Below, piece after piece: positions 27,232 through 35,111 of a stretch of 64,000 bases of DNA. The DNA is from JANMEB01 sp041745295 (GTDB taxonomy: Bacteria; Planctomycetota; Planctomycetia; Pirellulales; Pirellulaceae), in NCBI GenBank assembly GCA_041745295.1, contig JBGTJE010000030.1, positions 1 to 64,000 of the forward strand. The letters are read 5' to 3'. A model generated the notes under the pieces. That model worked only from the letters and a program-made list of their open reading frames with translations. It was not told the origin of the DNA and did not search any database. Position numbers and translations under genes: made by a program. Position 1 is the first letter of the stretch. Every line of letters starts with the position of its first letter.

Positions 27232-29310
27232 ATGACACGCAAGCTTGAACAAATTCGCAATATCGGCATCATCGCCCATATCGACGCCGGCAAGACGACG
27301 GTCACCGAGCAGATGCTGTTTCTCAGCGGCGCCAAACACCGGGTTGGCAGCGTCGACAGCGGTACTACGACCACCGACGACGACGTCGAGGAACAGAACC
27401 GCGGGATCACGATCTACGCCGCCTGCGTCACGTTCGATTGGAAGGACGTGCATATCAACTTGCTGGATACTCCCGGCCACGTGGATTTCACCGCTGAAGT
27501 CGAGCGGAGCCTGCGCGTGCTGGACGGCGCCGTGGTCGTGTTCAGCGCCCGCGAAGGAGTCGAGGCCCAAAGCGAGACCGTCTGGCGGCAAGCCAACAAA
27601 TACCACGTCCCGCGGATCGCCTTCATCAATAAACTCGATCGCGAAGGGGCGGATTTCGAGCGCGTGTTTCGCGATATTCGCACGCGGCTGCGGGCAAACC
27701 CGGTGGCAATCCAAATTCCCGTCGGCCAAGGCCCGGCCCACGTCGCCGATCCGTTTCGCGGCGTGATCGATCTAGTCGATATGGTCCTGCTTCAGTTCAC
27801 CGGAGCAGACCGCAAAATGGAAACCGCGGCGATCCCCGAATCCCACTTGGAAGCGGCCCAAATCGCCCGCGACGAAATGCTCGAACAGCTCTACAATGAC
27901 AGCGACGAGTTGATGGAATTGGCCTATTCCGACGGCGAGATCTCGAGCGATCTCATTCGCCAAGTCATTCGCCGAGCCACGCTGGCCGAAAAAATTCAGC
28001 CAGTTCTTTGCGGTTCGGCCCTGCACGGCATCAACGTGCAAAGCGTCTTGGATTGTGTGAAACACTATTTGCCCTCGCCATTGGATCGGCCCCCCGTCGC
28101 CGGCTTCGATCCCGAACAACTGACAAAACAACTCAAGCGCAAGCCCGATCCCGCCGAACCGTTTTGTGGGTTGGTGTTCAAGATTTTGCCGGCCAAGACG
28201 GGCGACTTCTATTGGGTCCGTGTCTATTCCGGCGAGCTCAAGGAAAATTCCCGCGTCTTGTGTCCCGGGAAAAACAAAAAAGAAAATGTCGCCCAGCTGT
28301 GGCAGATCGTCGCCAGTCGCCGCGATCGCGACGGCCAAATACCTAAAGTTTCCGCCGGCGATATCGTGGGCGTGATCGGCCCGCGCGACGCCGTCACCGG
28401 CGACACGCTTTGTGACGCCAAATCGCCCATCTCGCTCGAAGCGATCGAATTTCCGCAAACCGTGATCGAAATGGCAATCGAACCTGAGACGACCGCCGAA
28501 CGGAAAAAACTCAACGAAACGCTGGAAATGCTCAAGCGACAAGACCCGACCTTCAAAGCCAAGGACAATGAAGACACGGGGCAGACCTTGATCTCGGGGA
28601 TGGGCGAACTTCATTTGGAAATTATCAAGAATCGATTGCTGCGAGACTTTAATCTCAACGTCAAGGTCCACAAGCCACGGGTCAGTTATCGCGAAACGAT
28701 TAGCCATTCGGTCACGACGACCGGCGAATGCCATCGACTCGTCGCCGGCCAACAGCTTTATGCCAAGGTGACGATTCGCATGGAACCCGACGAGGAATCG
28801 GCGACGGTTGTGCGCGTAACGAATCTGGCGGCCGGAACCATGCCGCCTCAATTGGCCGACGCCGTAATCGAAGAGCTGAAAGCTCGAGGACAAGGGGGCG
28901 GCGTCATCGGCAGCTTTCCGTTAGCAAAACTCAAAGTCAGCCTGTTATCCGCCGAATTGAACGAGAACTCGAATGAAATGGCGGTGAGCATTGCGGGCGG
29001 TGACGCTTTTGAGAAGGCACTTCGCCAAGCCGGTCCGACGCTGCTGGAACCGATCATGAAACTGACGATCAACACCCCCGACGAGTTCTACGGCGACTTC
29101 TCAGGCGATTTGGCCCAACGTCGAGCCCGAATCGTCAATACCGACCAACACGGAGGACTGACGGTCCTCGAAGCCCACGCTCCGCTCGCTGAACTCTTTG
29201 GTTATTCCAGCGCGATGCGCAGCATGAGCCAAGGTCGGGCCAGCAGTTCGATGGAACCATTGGAATATGCCCCAGCTCCCGCGGAAGTCGCGGCCGGATT
29301 CGGGGTTTAA
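27232..29310 (+). CDS. fusA: Elongation factor G, divergent paralogue type
   Basis: Ribosome-translocating GTPase of 692 residues, about the usual size. G1 AHIDAGKTT, switch II DTPGHVDF and NKLD are present. The G2 region differs from the common EF-G: SGTTTTDDDVEEQNRGITI. Domain IV has SAELNENSNEMAVSIAGG where common EF-G has a more conserved loop. The C-terminus ends soon after GRASSSMEPLEYAP. This fits the spirochaete/planctomycete/delta-proteobacterial EF-G subfamily (spdEFG) as I recall it, which takes the str-operon place in these groups. The start at 27232 gives a standard N-terminus; the frame is open further upstream into the repeat. No tuf follows. Confidence 0.9.
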   Translation: MTRKLEQIRNIGIIAHIDAGKTTVTEQMLFLSGAKHRVGSVDSGTTTTDDDVEEQNRGITIYAACVTFDWKDVHINLLDTPGHVDFTAEVERSLRVLDGAVVVFSAREGVEAQSETVWRQANKYHVPRIAFINKLDREGADFERVFRDIRTRLRANPVAIQIPVGQGPAHVADPFRGVIDLVDMVLLQFTGADRKMETAAIPESHLEAAQIARDEMLEQLYNDSDELMELAYSDGEISSDLIRQVIRRATLAEKIQPVLCGSALHGINVQSVLDCVKHYLPSPLDRPPVAGFDPEQLTKQLKRKPDPAEPFCGLVFKILPAKTGDFYWVRVYSGELKENSRVLCPGKNKKENVAQLWQIVASRRDRDGQIPKVSAGDIVGVIGPRDAVTGDTLCDAKSPISLEAIEFPQTVIEMAIEPETTAERKKLNETLEMLKRQDPTFKAKDNEDTGQTLISGMGELHLEIIKNRLLRDFNLNVKVHKPRVSYRETISHSVTTTGECHRLVAGQQLYAKVTIRMEPDEESATVVRVTNLAAGTMPPQLADAVIEELKARGQGGGVIGSFPLAKLKVSLLSAELNENSNEMAVSIAGGDAFEKALRQAGPTLLEPIMKLTINTPDEFYGDFSGDLAQRRARIVNTDQHGGLTVLEAHAPLAELFGYSSAMRSMSQGRASSSMEPLEYAPAPAEVAAGFGV

Positions 29311-29641
29311 TAACGCAAGTCGATCCGAGTTGCGGCAACCCTTTTTTCGATCCTGTCCCATCGGAAGAATTCTGCGAACGCCTAACATAGCTCGATGTCA
29401 TTCCGGGCTGAGACCCGGAATCCAAGTTCCAAGGAGGGAGGAATCGCCTAAAATTATTCACTCCCAGGCTCCTGAATGAGAACGCACTGTGTTCGGGGCT
29501 CCGCCTCGGCGGACGCGTGAATGCAGGTTTGGAGGTTTTCAACACCGTATTTTCCCCAACCATGGAAAATGGTTTCTGGGTCTCAGCCCGGAATGACGAC
29601 CAAGTGTCATGCATTTTTCTCAATTCTAAAAAGGCATCAAT
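29311..29641. repeat. Spacer with composite dispersed repeats
   Basis: Between fusA and the propeller gene. A palindrome GTCATTCCGGGCTGAGACCC starts at 29398, and its inverted partner GGGTCTCAGCCCGGAATGAC is at about 29578-29597. Between them, 29463-29519 carries a copy of the GGCTCC/CACTGT-type repeat. The outer arms also resemble repeats at 33513-33608. No gene is seen. Confidence 0.55.
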
Positions 29642-30997
29642 ATGCAGCCTTGTTTCAAAGCAATCGTCCCGTTTGTGTTTTCGTTGCTGTCAGGCCAATT
29701 GGTTTGCGCCGACGACTGGCCGCGCTGGATGGGCGAAAAGATGGACGGCATCTGGCGCGAAACTGGAATCATCGAGAGCTTTCCTGAGAACGGTCCACCT
29801 GTCGTTTGGCGTTGCAAAATCGGCGGCGGTTACACGGGGCCCGCGGTAGCCGCCGGTCGCGTTTTCGTCATGGATCGGCTCAAGGACTCGGGCAAGGGTC
29901 GCGAAGTCGAAAACGAATTGCGCAAGCATGGCGAGGTTCCCGGGTCCGAACGAGTACTTTGCTTGGACGCGGCGACCGGTAAAGCAATTTGGTCGCACAC
30001 TTACGAGCGGTCCTACAAAATCGCGTATCCGACAGGCCCGCGCTGCACACCGTTCGTCGATGGTGAACGGGTTTATACGCTTGGCGCAATGGGCGATTTG
30101 ATTTGCTTTCAAGCCAGCGACGGCAAAGTCGCTTGGGAAAAACAGATTCGGGACGAGTACGGAGCTCGGCCGCCGCTCTGGGGTTATGCGGCCCATCCGC
30201 TGATCGTGGGCGATCGACTGTTCGTGACGGTTGGCGGCAAGGATTCCGCCGTCGTTTGCTTTGACAAGCACACCGGTACCGAAATCTGGCGCGCCGCCAA
30301 CGCCAGCGACATCGGATACGCCCCGCTTGTTTGGTACGAGAACCAAGGCCCCGCGCAATTGATTTTTTGGAGCGGCGACGGCGTCGAGTCGCTCGACCCC
30401 AATACGGGCAAGTCGTTTTGGCAGCTGGTTTTCCCGGAAACCAAAGCCCAAGCGGCGGCTACTTCGATTATGACTCCTCAAATCGTCGGCCAGCGACTTT
30501 TTGTAAGCGAGTATTACGCCGGGTCTCTACTGTTAGAAGTCCAATCGGATCCGCCCGGCGTTCGCGAGCTATGGCGCTCGATCAAAGACGATCCCAAGCA
30601 CGAAAAATCGTTGAACGCATTGATGACCACGCCGTTTGTCGAGAATGGTTACGTGTACGGGGTCACGGGCGAAGGCGAGATGCGCTGTTTTGAACTGGAG
30701 ACCAACGCCCTGCAATGGTCGGACACAAAACCGCTTGGTGAAAAGGCCGCCGAGTTTGCCACGTGCTTTATCATCAAGAACGGCGAGCGATTCTTTTTGT
30801 TTAACGACCAAGGCGAACTGATCATCGCGCAGCTCTTGCCGGAAGGCTATCACGAGTTCGCTCGCGCGAAAATCCTCGAGCCCTCGGGCGCTGCCCGCGG
30901 TCGTGCCGTCGTCTGGACGTATCCCGCCTTTGCCAACGGCTGCATGTTCGTCCGCAACGACAAAGAGATCGTCTGCGTCAACCTGAAAAAAGAATAA
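29642..30997 (+). CDS. Exported PQQ-type beta-propeller protein
   Basis: A 451-residue protein with a Sec signal (MQPCFKAIVPFVFSLLSGQ, then LVCADDW). The body contains repeated propeller blades with motifs such as RVLCLDAATGKAIWSHTY, ICFQASDGKVAWEKQ and VVCFDKHTGTEIWR, typical of PQQ-like repeats. These proteins are abundant in planctomycetes; most do not bind PQQ, and the role is unknown. It is followed by an inverted-repeat element at 31008. A related gene lies at 46596-47840, also directly after a translation GTPase gene. Confidence 0.85.
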   Translation: MQPCFKAIVPFVFSLLSGQLVCADDWPRWMGEKMDGIWRETGIIESFPENGPPVVWRCKIGGGYTGPAVAAGRVFVMDRLKDSGKGREVENELRKHGEVPGSERVLCLDAATGKAIWSHTYERSYKIAYPTGPRCTPFVDGERVYTLGAMGDLICFQASDGKVAWEKQIRDEYGARPPLWGYAAHPLIVGDRLFVTVGGKDSAVVCFDKHTGTEIWRAANASDIGYAPLVWYENQGPAQLIFWSGDGVESLDPNTGKSFWQLVFPETKAQAAATSIMTPQIVGQRLFVSEYYAGSLLLEVQSDPPGVRELWRSIKDDPKHEKSLNALMTTPFVENGYVYGVTGEGEMRCFELETNALQWSDTKPLGEKAAEFATCFIIKNGERFFLFNDQGELIIAQLLPEGYHEFARAKILEPSGAARGRAVVWTYPAFANGCMFVRNDKEIVCVNLKKE

Positions 30998-31007
30998 GTC
31001 TATGCCC

Positions 31008-31184
31008 AGTAGGTCTCGCGAGCCGAGCGAGACCTTGTGCCATCACTGTTCCACCACTTCAATTGGCGTCGTACGTCACCAACGTCAGCCGAATACTGTT
31101 TGAACGGCGATTGACAGATTACGCGATTGGGACTCGCGAAATCACGGGAAGGGCAAGGTCTCGCTCGGCTCGCGAGACCTACTT
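31008..31184. repeat. Repeat element of about 174 bp with palindromic ends (copy 2)
   Basis: Ends AGGTCTCGCGAGCCGAGC and onward (31011-31035) and the inverted copy ending in GCGAGACCTACTT (31156-31184). Exactly 120 bases lie between the ends, as in copy 1 at 3666-3842. Read in opposite orientation, the inner parts share only short strings such as TCAGCCGAA, so the copies are old or the core diverges quickly. Confidence 0.65.
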
Positions 31185-31204
31185 GAGAGACCTGCTCGGG
31201 AGAT

Positions 31205-32164
31205 CTACGGCTTGGCGTTGGAGTGCAGATTGCCTTGGCGGAAGGCGTGCGACATGGCTTTGGGGACGTCCGCTTCGGCCAAGACGACGAGGGCGCGATT
31301 CGCGACGACCAGAGCCCGATTTTCCTGCTCGAGGGCGATCGCTTCGGCCCGCCGCCGCTCGGCATTGGCACGCGCGACGCGCGTGTCGGCTTCGGCCTGG
31401 TCGGCTTGCAAGCGTGCCCCGATGTTCTCGCCCACATCGATATCGGCGATATCGATCGACACAATTTCAAACGCGGTGTGCGCGTCGAGCCCGCGCGCCA
31501 AAACGGCTTTGGAAATGCGGTCGGGGTTCTCCAAGATGTCTTGGTGGTGCTCGGAGGCGCCGATCGAAGAAATGATGCTCTCACCGACGCGTGCGATCAC
31601 CGTCTCCTCGGTCGCCCCACCGATCAATTGCTCCAGATTCGTGCGCACGGTCACGCGGGCGCTAATCCGCAATTCGACGCCGTCTTTGGCGATCGCGCTC
31701 AAAAAATTCTTGCCGCTGCGCGGATCGGGACAATCGATCACTTTGGGATACACGCTCGTCTTAACCGCGTCCAATACGTCACGGCCGGCCAAGTCGATCG
31801 CAGCGGCCCGGTCAAAGTCCAGGTCAATGCCGGCCCGCTGGGCGGCAATGATCGCGGTGATCACTTTCATCACGTCGCCGGCCGCCAAATAATGTGCTTC
31901 GAGCCTCTGCGTGCTAATTCCCGTCCGCCGGTTGATGTTCAATCCGGCTTGGGTTGCCATGATTTTGGCCGTGACGATGACCGTCGGGCGAACTTGGCGA
32001 AATCCCATTCCGACCAGACTCAAGAGCCCGACGTCCGCACTCGACATGTACGCTTGAAACCAAAGCTTTCCATAGGTCAGTACGACCGCCAACATGACCA
32101 GCGCGAAAATGCCCAGAAAGATGATCGCGACAACGATCCCGATCGTTTGGTATGGAATCGGCAT
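31205..32164 (-). CDS. floA: Flotillin-like protein FloA
   Basis: Membrane-associated scaffold protein of functional membrane microdomains. It has 319 residues. The N-terminal hydrophobic segment TIGIVVAIIFLGIFALVMLAVV is followed by the flotillin-like (SPFH-type) domain with RRTGISTQRLEAHYLAAGDV, DLAGRDVLDAVKTSVYPKVI and a C-terminal Ala/Glu-rich coiled coil (QAEADTRVARANAERRRAEA). Spacing and motifs match FloA/YqfA. The start at 32164 has GGAG upstream; the reading frame open to 32467 continues into unrelated sequence and was rejected. mnmA is on the same strand 172 bases upstream. Confidence 0.92.
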   Translation of the reverse strand: MPIPYQTIGIVVAIIFLGIFALVMLAVVLTYGKLWFQAYMSSADVGLLSLVGMGFRQVRPTVIVTAKIMATQAGLNINRRTGISTQRLEAHYLAAGDVMKVITAIIAAQRAGIDLDFDRAAAIDLAGRDVLDAVKTSVYPKVIDCPDPRSGKNFLSAIAKDGVELRISARVTVRTNLEQLIGGATEETVIARVGESIISSIGASEHHQDILENPDRISKAVLARGLDAHTAFEIVSIDIADIDVGENIGARLQADQAEADTRVARANAERRRAEAIALEQENRALVVANRALVVLAEADVPKAMSHAFRQGNLHSNAKP

Positions 32165-32336
32165 GTTGATTTTCTCCGACAATGTCCGCTCGAACACAAT
32201 TCGACAAGCGTCATCATAGTTGACGTTGCCAGCCGCGTGTAGATAGAGGCGGAAGGCTTGAGGTGTGAGGCCTGAGGCGTGAGGGAAGAAAATTCGGTTC
32301 GGAAGCGATTGAGAAATCACTTCCGGGATACCGGTT

Positions 32337-33458
32337 TCACGAGTCGATCCAGCCGCCGCCGAGAACTTGCGGGCCGTCGTAGCAGACGACGGCTTGGCCG
32401 GGGGCAACGCCGAACTGCGGGTCGTCGAACTCGACGCGCAGGCGATCGCCGGGCAATACCTCGGCAACCGCCGGCTGAGACGGACTGTTGTAGCGGATCT
32501 TGACGCGGCAGGAAAACGCTCCCTCGGGCCGCTCGATGAGCCAGTTGGTGTCGCTGGCCGTCAGCGTGCGGCGAGACAGCGATTCGCGGCTCCCCAATAC
32601 CACCCGATGTGAATCGGGCTCGATCGCCACCACAAAGTACGGCTCGCCCAGCGCTACACCAAGACCTTTGCGCTGACCGATCGTAAAACCTTCGATTCCC
32701 GGATGATGCCCGACCACTCGGCCATCGATCGTAATAATTTCGCCAGAAGTATCGGCTCCCTTGCGCCTCGATCGAACAAATTCGTCGTGATGGCCTTGGG
32801 TCACAAAGCAGATTTCCTGGCTGTCCTTTTTTTGCGCGACGTTCAAGCCCAATTCGCCCGCGATCGAGCGAATCGTGGGTTTGTCGTAATGGCCCACGGG
32901 CAGCAGCATGCGCGCAAGGTCTTCGCGGCGGATGCCGAACAGGACGTACGATTGATCTTTGTGATTGTCCAAGCCGGCCAACAGAGCCGGGACGCCATTC
33001 GCGGAAGCCTGCAGCCGCGCATAGTGGCCGGTTGCCACAAACTCGGCATCGACGCTGTCGGCATAATCAAAGAGCTTTCCGAACTTGATCCAGTTGTTGC
33101 AGCGAATGCATGGGTTGGGAGTGCGTCCGCGGCTGTACTCGTCGACAAAATAGTCGATGATCTCGCGAAATTCGGCTTGCAAATTGAGTGCATAAAACGG
33201 GATTCCCAACCGCTCGGCTACGCGCCGCCCGTCTTCGGCATCGCTGGCGGTGCAACAGCCTTGTTTGTGTCCCGCTCGGCCGCTGACCACGGGCAAAAGG
33301 GGAGACGATTCACGGCTGCCGTCGACAGAACAGGCTTCGACCGCTTGTTCGCCGTGGCGCATAAAGACGCCGATCACGTCGTGCCCTTGCGCGATCAGCA
33401 AATGCGCTGCGACGCTGGAATCGACGCCACCGGACATTGCCAACACAACACGCGCCAT
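32337..33458 (-). CDS. mnmA: tRNA-uridine 2-sulfurtransferase
   Basis: Thiolates U34 of tRNA-Lys, -Glu and -Gln. It has 373 residues. The PP-loop SGGVDSS is at residues 9-15. The catalytic pair is C117 in TPNPCIRCNN and C217 in SQEICFVTQG. The C-terminal domain has GQRKGLGVALGEPYFV. A Cys/His-containing insertion at about residues 41-70 (HKQGCCTASD) is of a kind I recall from planctomycete MnmA. The cytoplasmic product is likely essential or near so. Confidence 0.95.
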   Translation of the reverse strand: MARVVLAMSGGVDSSVAAHLLIAQGHDVIGVFMRHGEQAVEACSVDGSRESSPLLPVVSGRAGHKQGCCTASDAEDGRRVAERLGIPFYALNLQAEFREIIDYFVDEYSRGRTPNPCIRCNNWIKFGKLFDYADSVDAEFVATGHYARLQASANGVPALLAGLDNHKDQSYVLFGIRREDLARMLLPVGHYDKPTIRSIAGELGLNVAQKKDSQEICFVTQGHHDEFVRSRRKGADTSGEIITIDGRVVGHHPGIEGFTIGQRKGLGVALGEPYFVVAIEPDSHRVVLGSRESLSRRTLTASDTNWLIERPEGAFSCRVKIRYNSPSQPAVAEVLPGDRLRVEFDDPQFGVAPGQAVVCYDGPQVLGGGWIDS

Positions 33459-33903
33459 CGTACGTCGAAATCCTTAGAAGGAGCAATGAAAAGGTGCGAA
33501 GCACATGATAGTCATTCCCGCGAAAGCGGGAATCCAGTTTTGGATGTGCCGGGAAATGTGAATTCTCCGCCCATGGAATATGGATTCCGGGGCTCAGCCC
33601 GGAATGATGCTTGATTAGGTTAAGCGTTCTCGGATTCCTAGCACCCTGGGATTCGGAAACCCAATGATACGCCAGATGCAATTGCCAGGCTTTGGCCGAT
33701 GCGAAGCGAGGTGGCGATTTTGGGGCTAGGCCCACGAAAACGCCGTTTTTCGCCCACCCGACACGAGGTCCGAGAAGGTGGCATTTTTTTTGCGATTTTG
33801 GCTCGGTTCGTTCGTTATCATGGCATTCGGACTTGGGCTTTGCCGACGACTCGAGAGCGCTGCGAGTTGACGACAGAACAAGGCGGAAACGAAAGGTCAT
33901 TGA
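33459..33903. other. Divergent spacer with palindromic repeats
   Basis: Between mnmA (leftward) and the sigma-factor gene (rightward). Two palindromes face each other: GTCATTCCCGCGAAAGCGGG at 33513 and GATTCCGGGGCTCAGCCCGG at 33580-33599, with the same outer bases as the repeat at 29398-29600. An apparent start at 33820 meets a stop within 17 codons. The promoter for the sigma-factor operon must lie here but was not identified. Confidence 0.5.
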
Positions 33904-34461
33904 TTGGGATCAGACCAAACCGATGCGACCGATCATTCGATCGCTCCCATTGATTCGGCAGATTTTGCCGAATTCTGGGGATGGGGCTGTCGCTATGCGC
34001 GCCGGATGCTTACCAACGAAGCGGATAGCGAAGATGTGGTGCAAGAAGCCCTCTATCGTTTGGTTGCCAGACAATCCCAAGTCGACCGCGATTCGCCGGA
34101 AATTGGGCGACTTCCCCGGCCCGAATTAGCGGCGTTTTTTTTTACGATTGTTCGCAATTTGTGCGTGGATAAACTTCGGCGCTGCAAGGCTCGTTCGAAT
34201 ATGTCTGCCGAGGAATGGATCGAATCCGTTCCAACAGCGGAAGGTCATGCGATTGCCAAGGAAACTCGCCAACAGATCGAAACGGGGCTGACCCGGCTGC
34301 CCGATCATTGGCGACAGGCGCTGATGTTGCGGGCGGCACTCGAATTGAATTACGAGGAAATCAGCCAAATCATGAGCAGCACCAAGGCCCAGATTCGAAC
34401 TTGGATTTTTCGCGCTCGGCAACAGCTCAGTTGCGAACTTAAACTCAAGGACCGGCCATGA
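33904..34461 (+). CDS. ECF-type RNA polymerase sigma factor
   Basis: A 185-residue sigma factor of the extracytoplasmic-function group. Region 2 includes DSEDVVQEALYRLVARQ. Region 4 includes LPDHWRQALMLRAALELNY and the helix-turn-helix ISQIMSSTKAQIRTWIFRAR. No ATG fits the frame upstream; the first usable start is TTG at 33904, with GAAAGG a few bases before it. The gene overlaps the next one by four bases (ATGA), so translation is coupled. It is likely held inactive by the membrane anti-sigma factor next door and directs transcription of this operon. Confidence 0.88.
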   Translation: MGSDQTDATDHSIAPIDSADFAEFWGWGCRYARRMLTNEADSEDVVQEALYRLVARQSQVDRDSPEIGRLPRPELAAFFFTIVRNLCVDKLRRCKARSNMSAEEWIESVPTAEGHAIAKETRQQIETGLTRLPDHWRQALMLRAALELNYEEISQIMSSTKAQIRTWIFRARQQLSCELKLKDRP

Positions 34462-35111
34462 ACGTCGAAGGTTGCAACGAATTTCAAATCTTGATTAGCG
34501 CGGATTTCGATGGCGAATTGGATGAACGCGAGCTCATCGAGTTGAAGCAACATCTGACGGTTTGCCCATCCTGCCGCAGTTGGCAGTCAACCTGTCAACA
34601 GCTGGGGGTTGATTTAACCGCCGTCGCAACGTCGCAAATCGAAGCGGATTTGGTAGGGTCCGTCGCGAGCGACCCGTGGGTCAATGGCACATGCCATCAC
34701 GCATTTGAAACGGACGTCGCGACAAGTGATTTCAACGTCCGCAAGCCGGAGGCAAAGTCGCACGCCAAGCCCAACGGTTCGGGTCGTTGGTTTTTGGGAA
34801 TCGCGGCGCTGCTGTTGGTAGCGATTGGCGTGTCATTCGGGGTCTTTTCCCGGCGCAATACGGCGGTCGCCAGCGAGAACTTCGAGCCATTGGCCGCGAT
34901 GCACGCGATCAATCTACAGACCGAACAGGATCAGCTGGCCACCTTGAGGGCGGTCCAAATGGAGTTGCGTATGATGAAGCTGGAAATGAAACAGAGCAAG
35001 ATGGATCCCGCTGTGCGCGAACAGATGGAGACGCGACTCGAATCATTGTTATCAAAAACGCGTCAATTGGACGCATCAACCCAAGTACTTTACCAAGGAG
35101 AAAAACCATGA
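34458..35111 (+). CDS. Membrane anti-sigma factor with zinc-finger motif
   Basis: A 217-residue protein overlapping the sigma gene by ATGA. The N-terminal cytoplasmic part has the zinc-associated anti-sigma motif H32-x3-C36-x2-C39 (LKQHLTVCPSCRSW). One transmembrane segment (RWFLGIAALLLVAIGVSFGVF) lies at about residues 110-130. The outer C-terminal part contains an Ala/Leu/Met-rich coiled-coil candidate with heptad-like spacing (TLRAVQMELRMMKLEMKQ). It should bind the ECF sigma factor and release it on a signal from the envelope. The stop codon overlaps the start of the next gene (ATGA), so the three genes are coupled. Confidence 0.85.
   Translation: MNVEGCNEFQILISADFDGELDERELIELKQHLTVCPSCRSWQSTCQQLGVDLTAVATSQIEADLVGSVASDPWVNGTCHHAFETDVATSDFNVRKPEAKSHAKPNGSGRWFLGIAALLLVAIGVSFGVFSRRNTAVASENFEPLAAMHAINLQTEQDQLATLRAVQMELRMMKLEMKQSKMDPAVREQMETRLESLLSKTRQLDASTQVLYQGEKP

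Noticed and set aside
31223..32242. A 339-residue plus-strand frame across floA.
   Set aside because: Antisense to floA, whose domain pattern and ribosome-binding site are clear.
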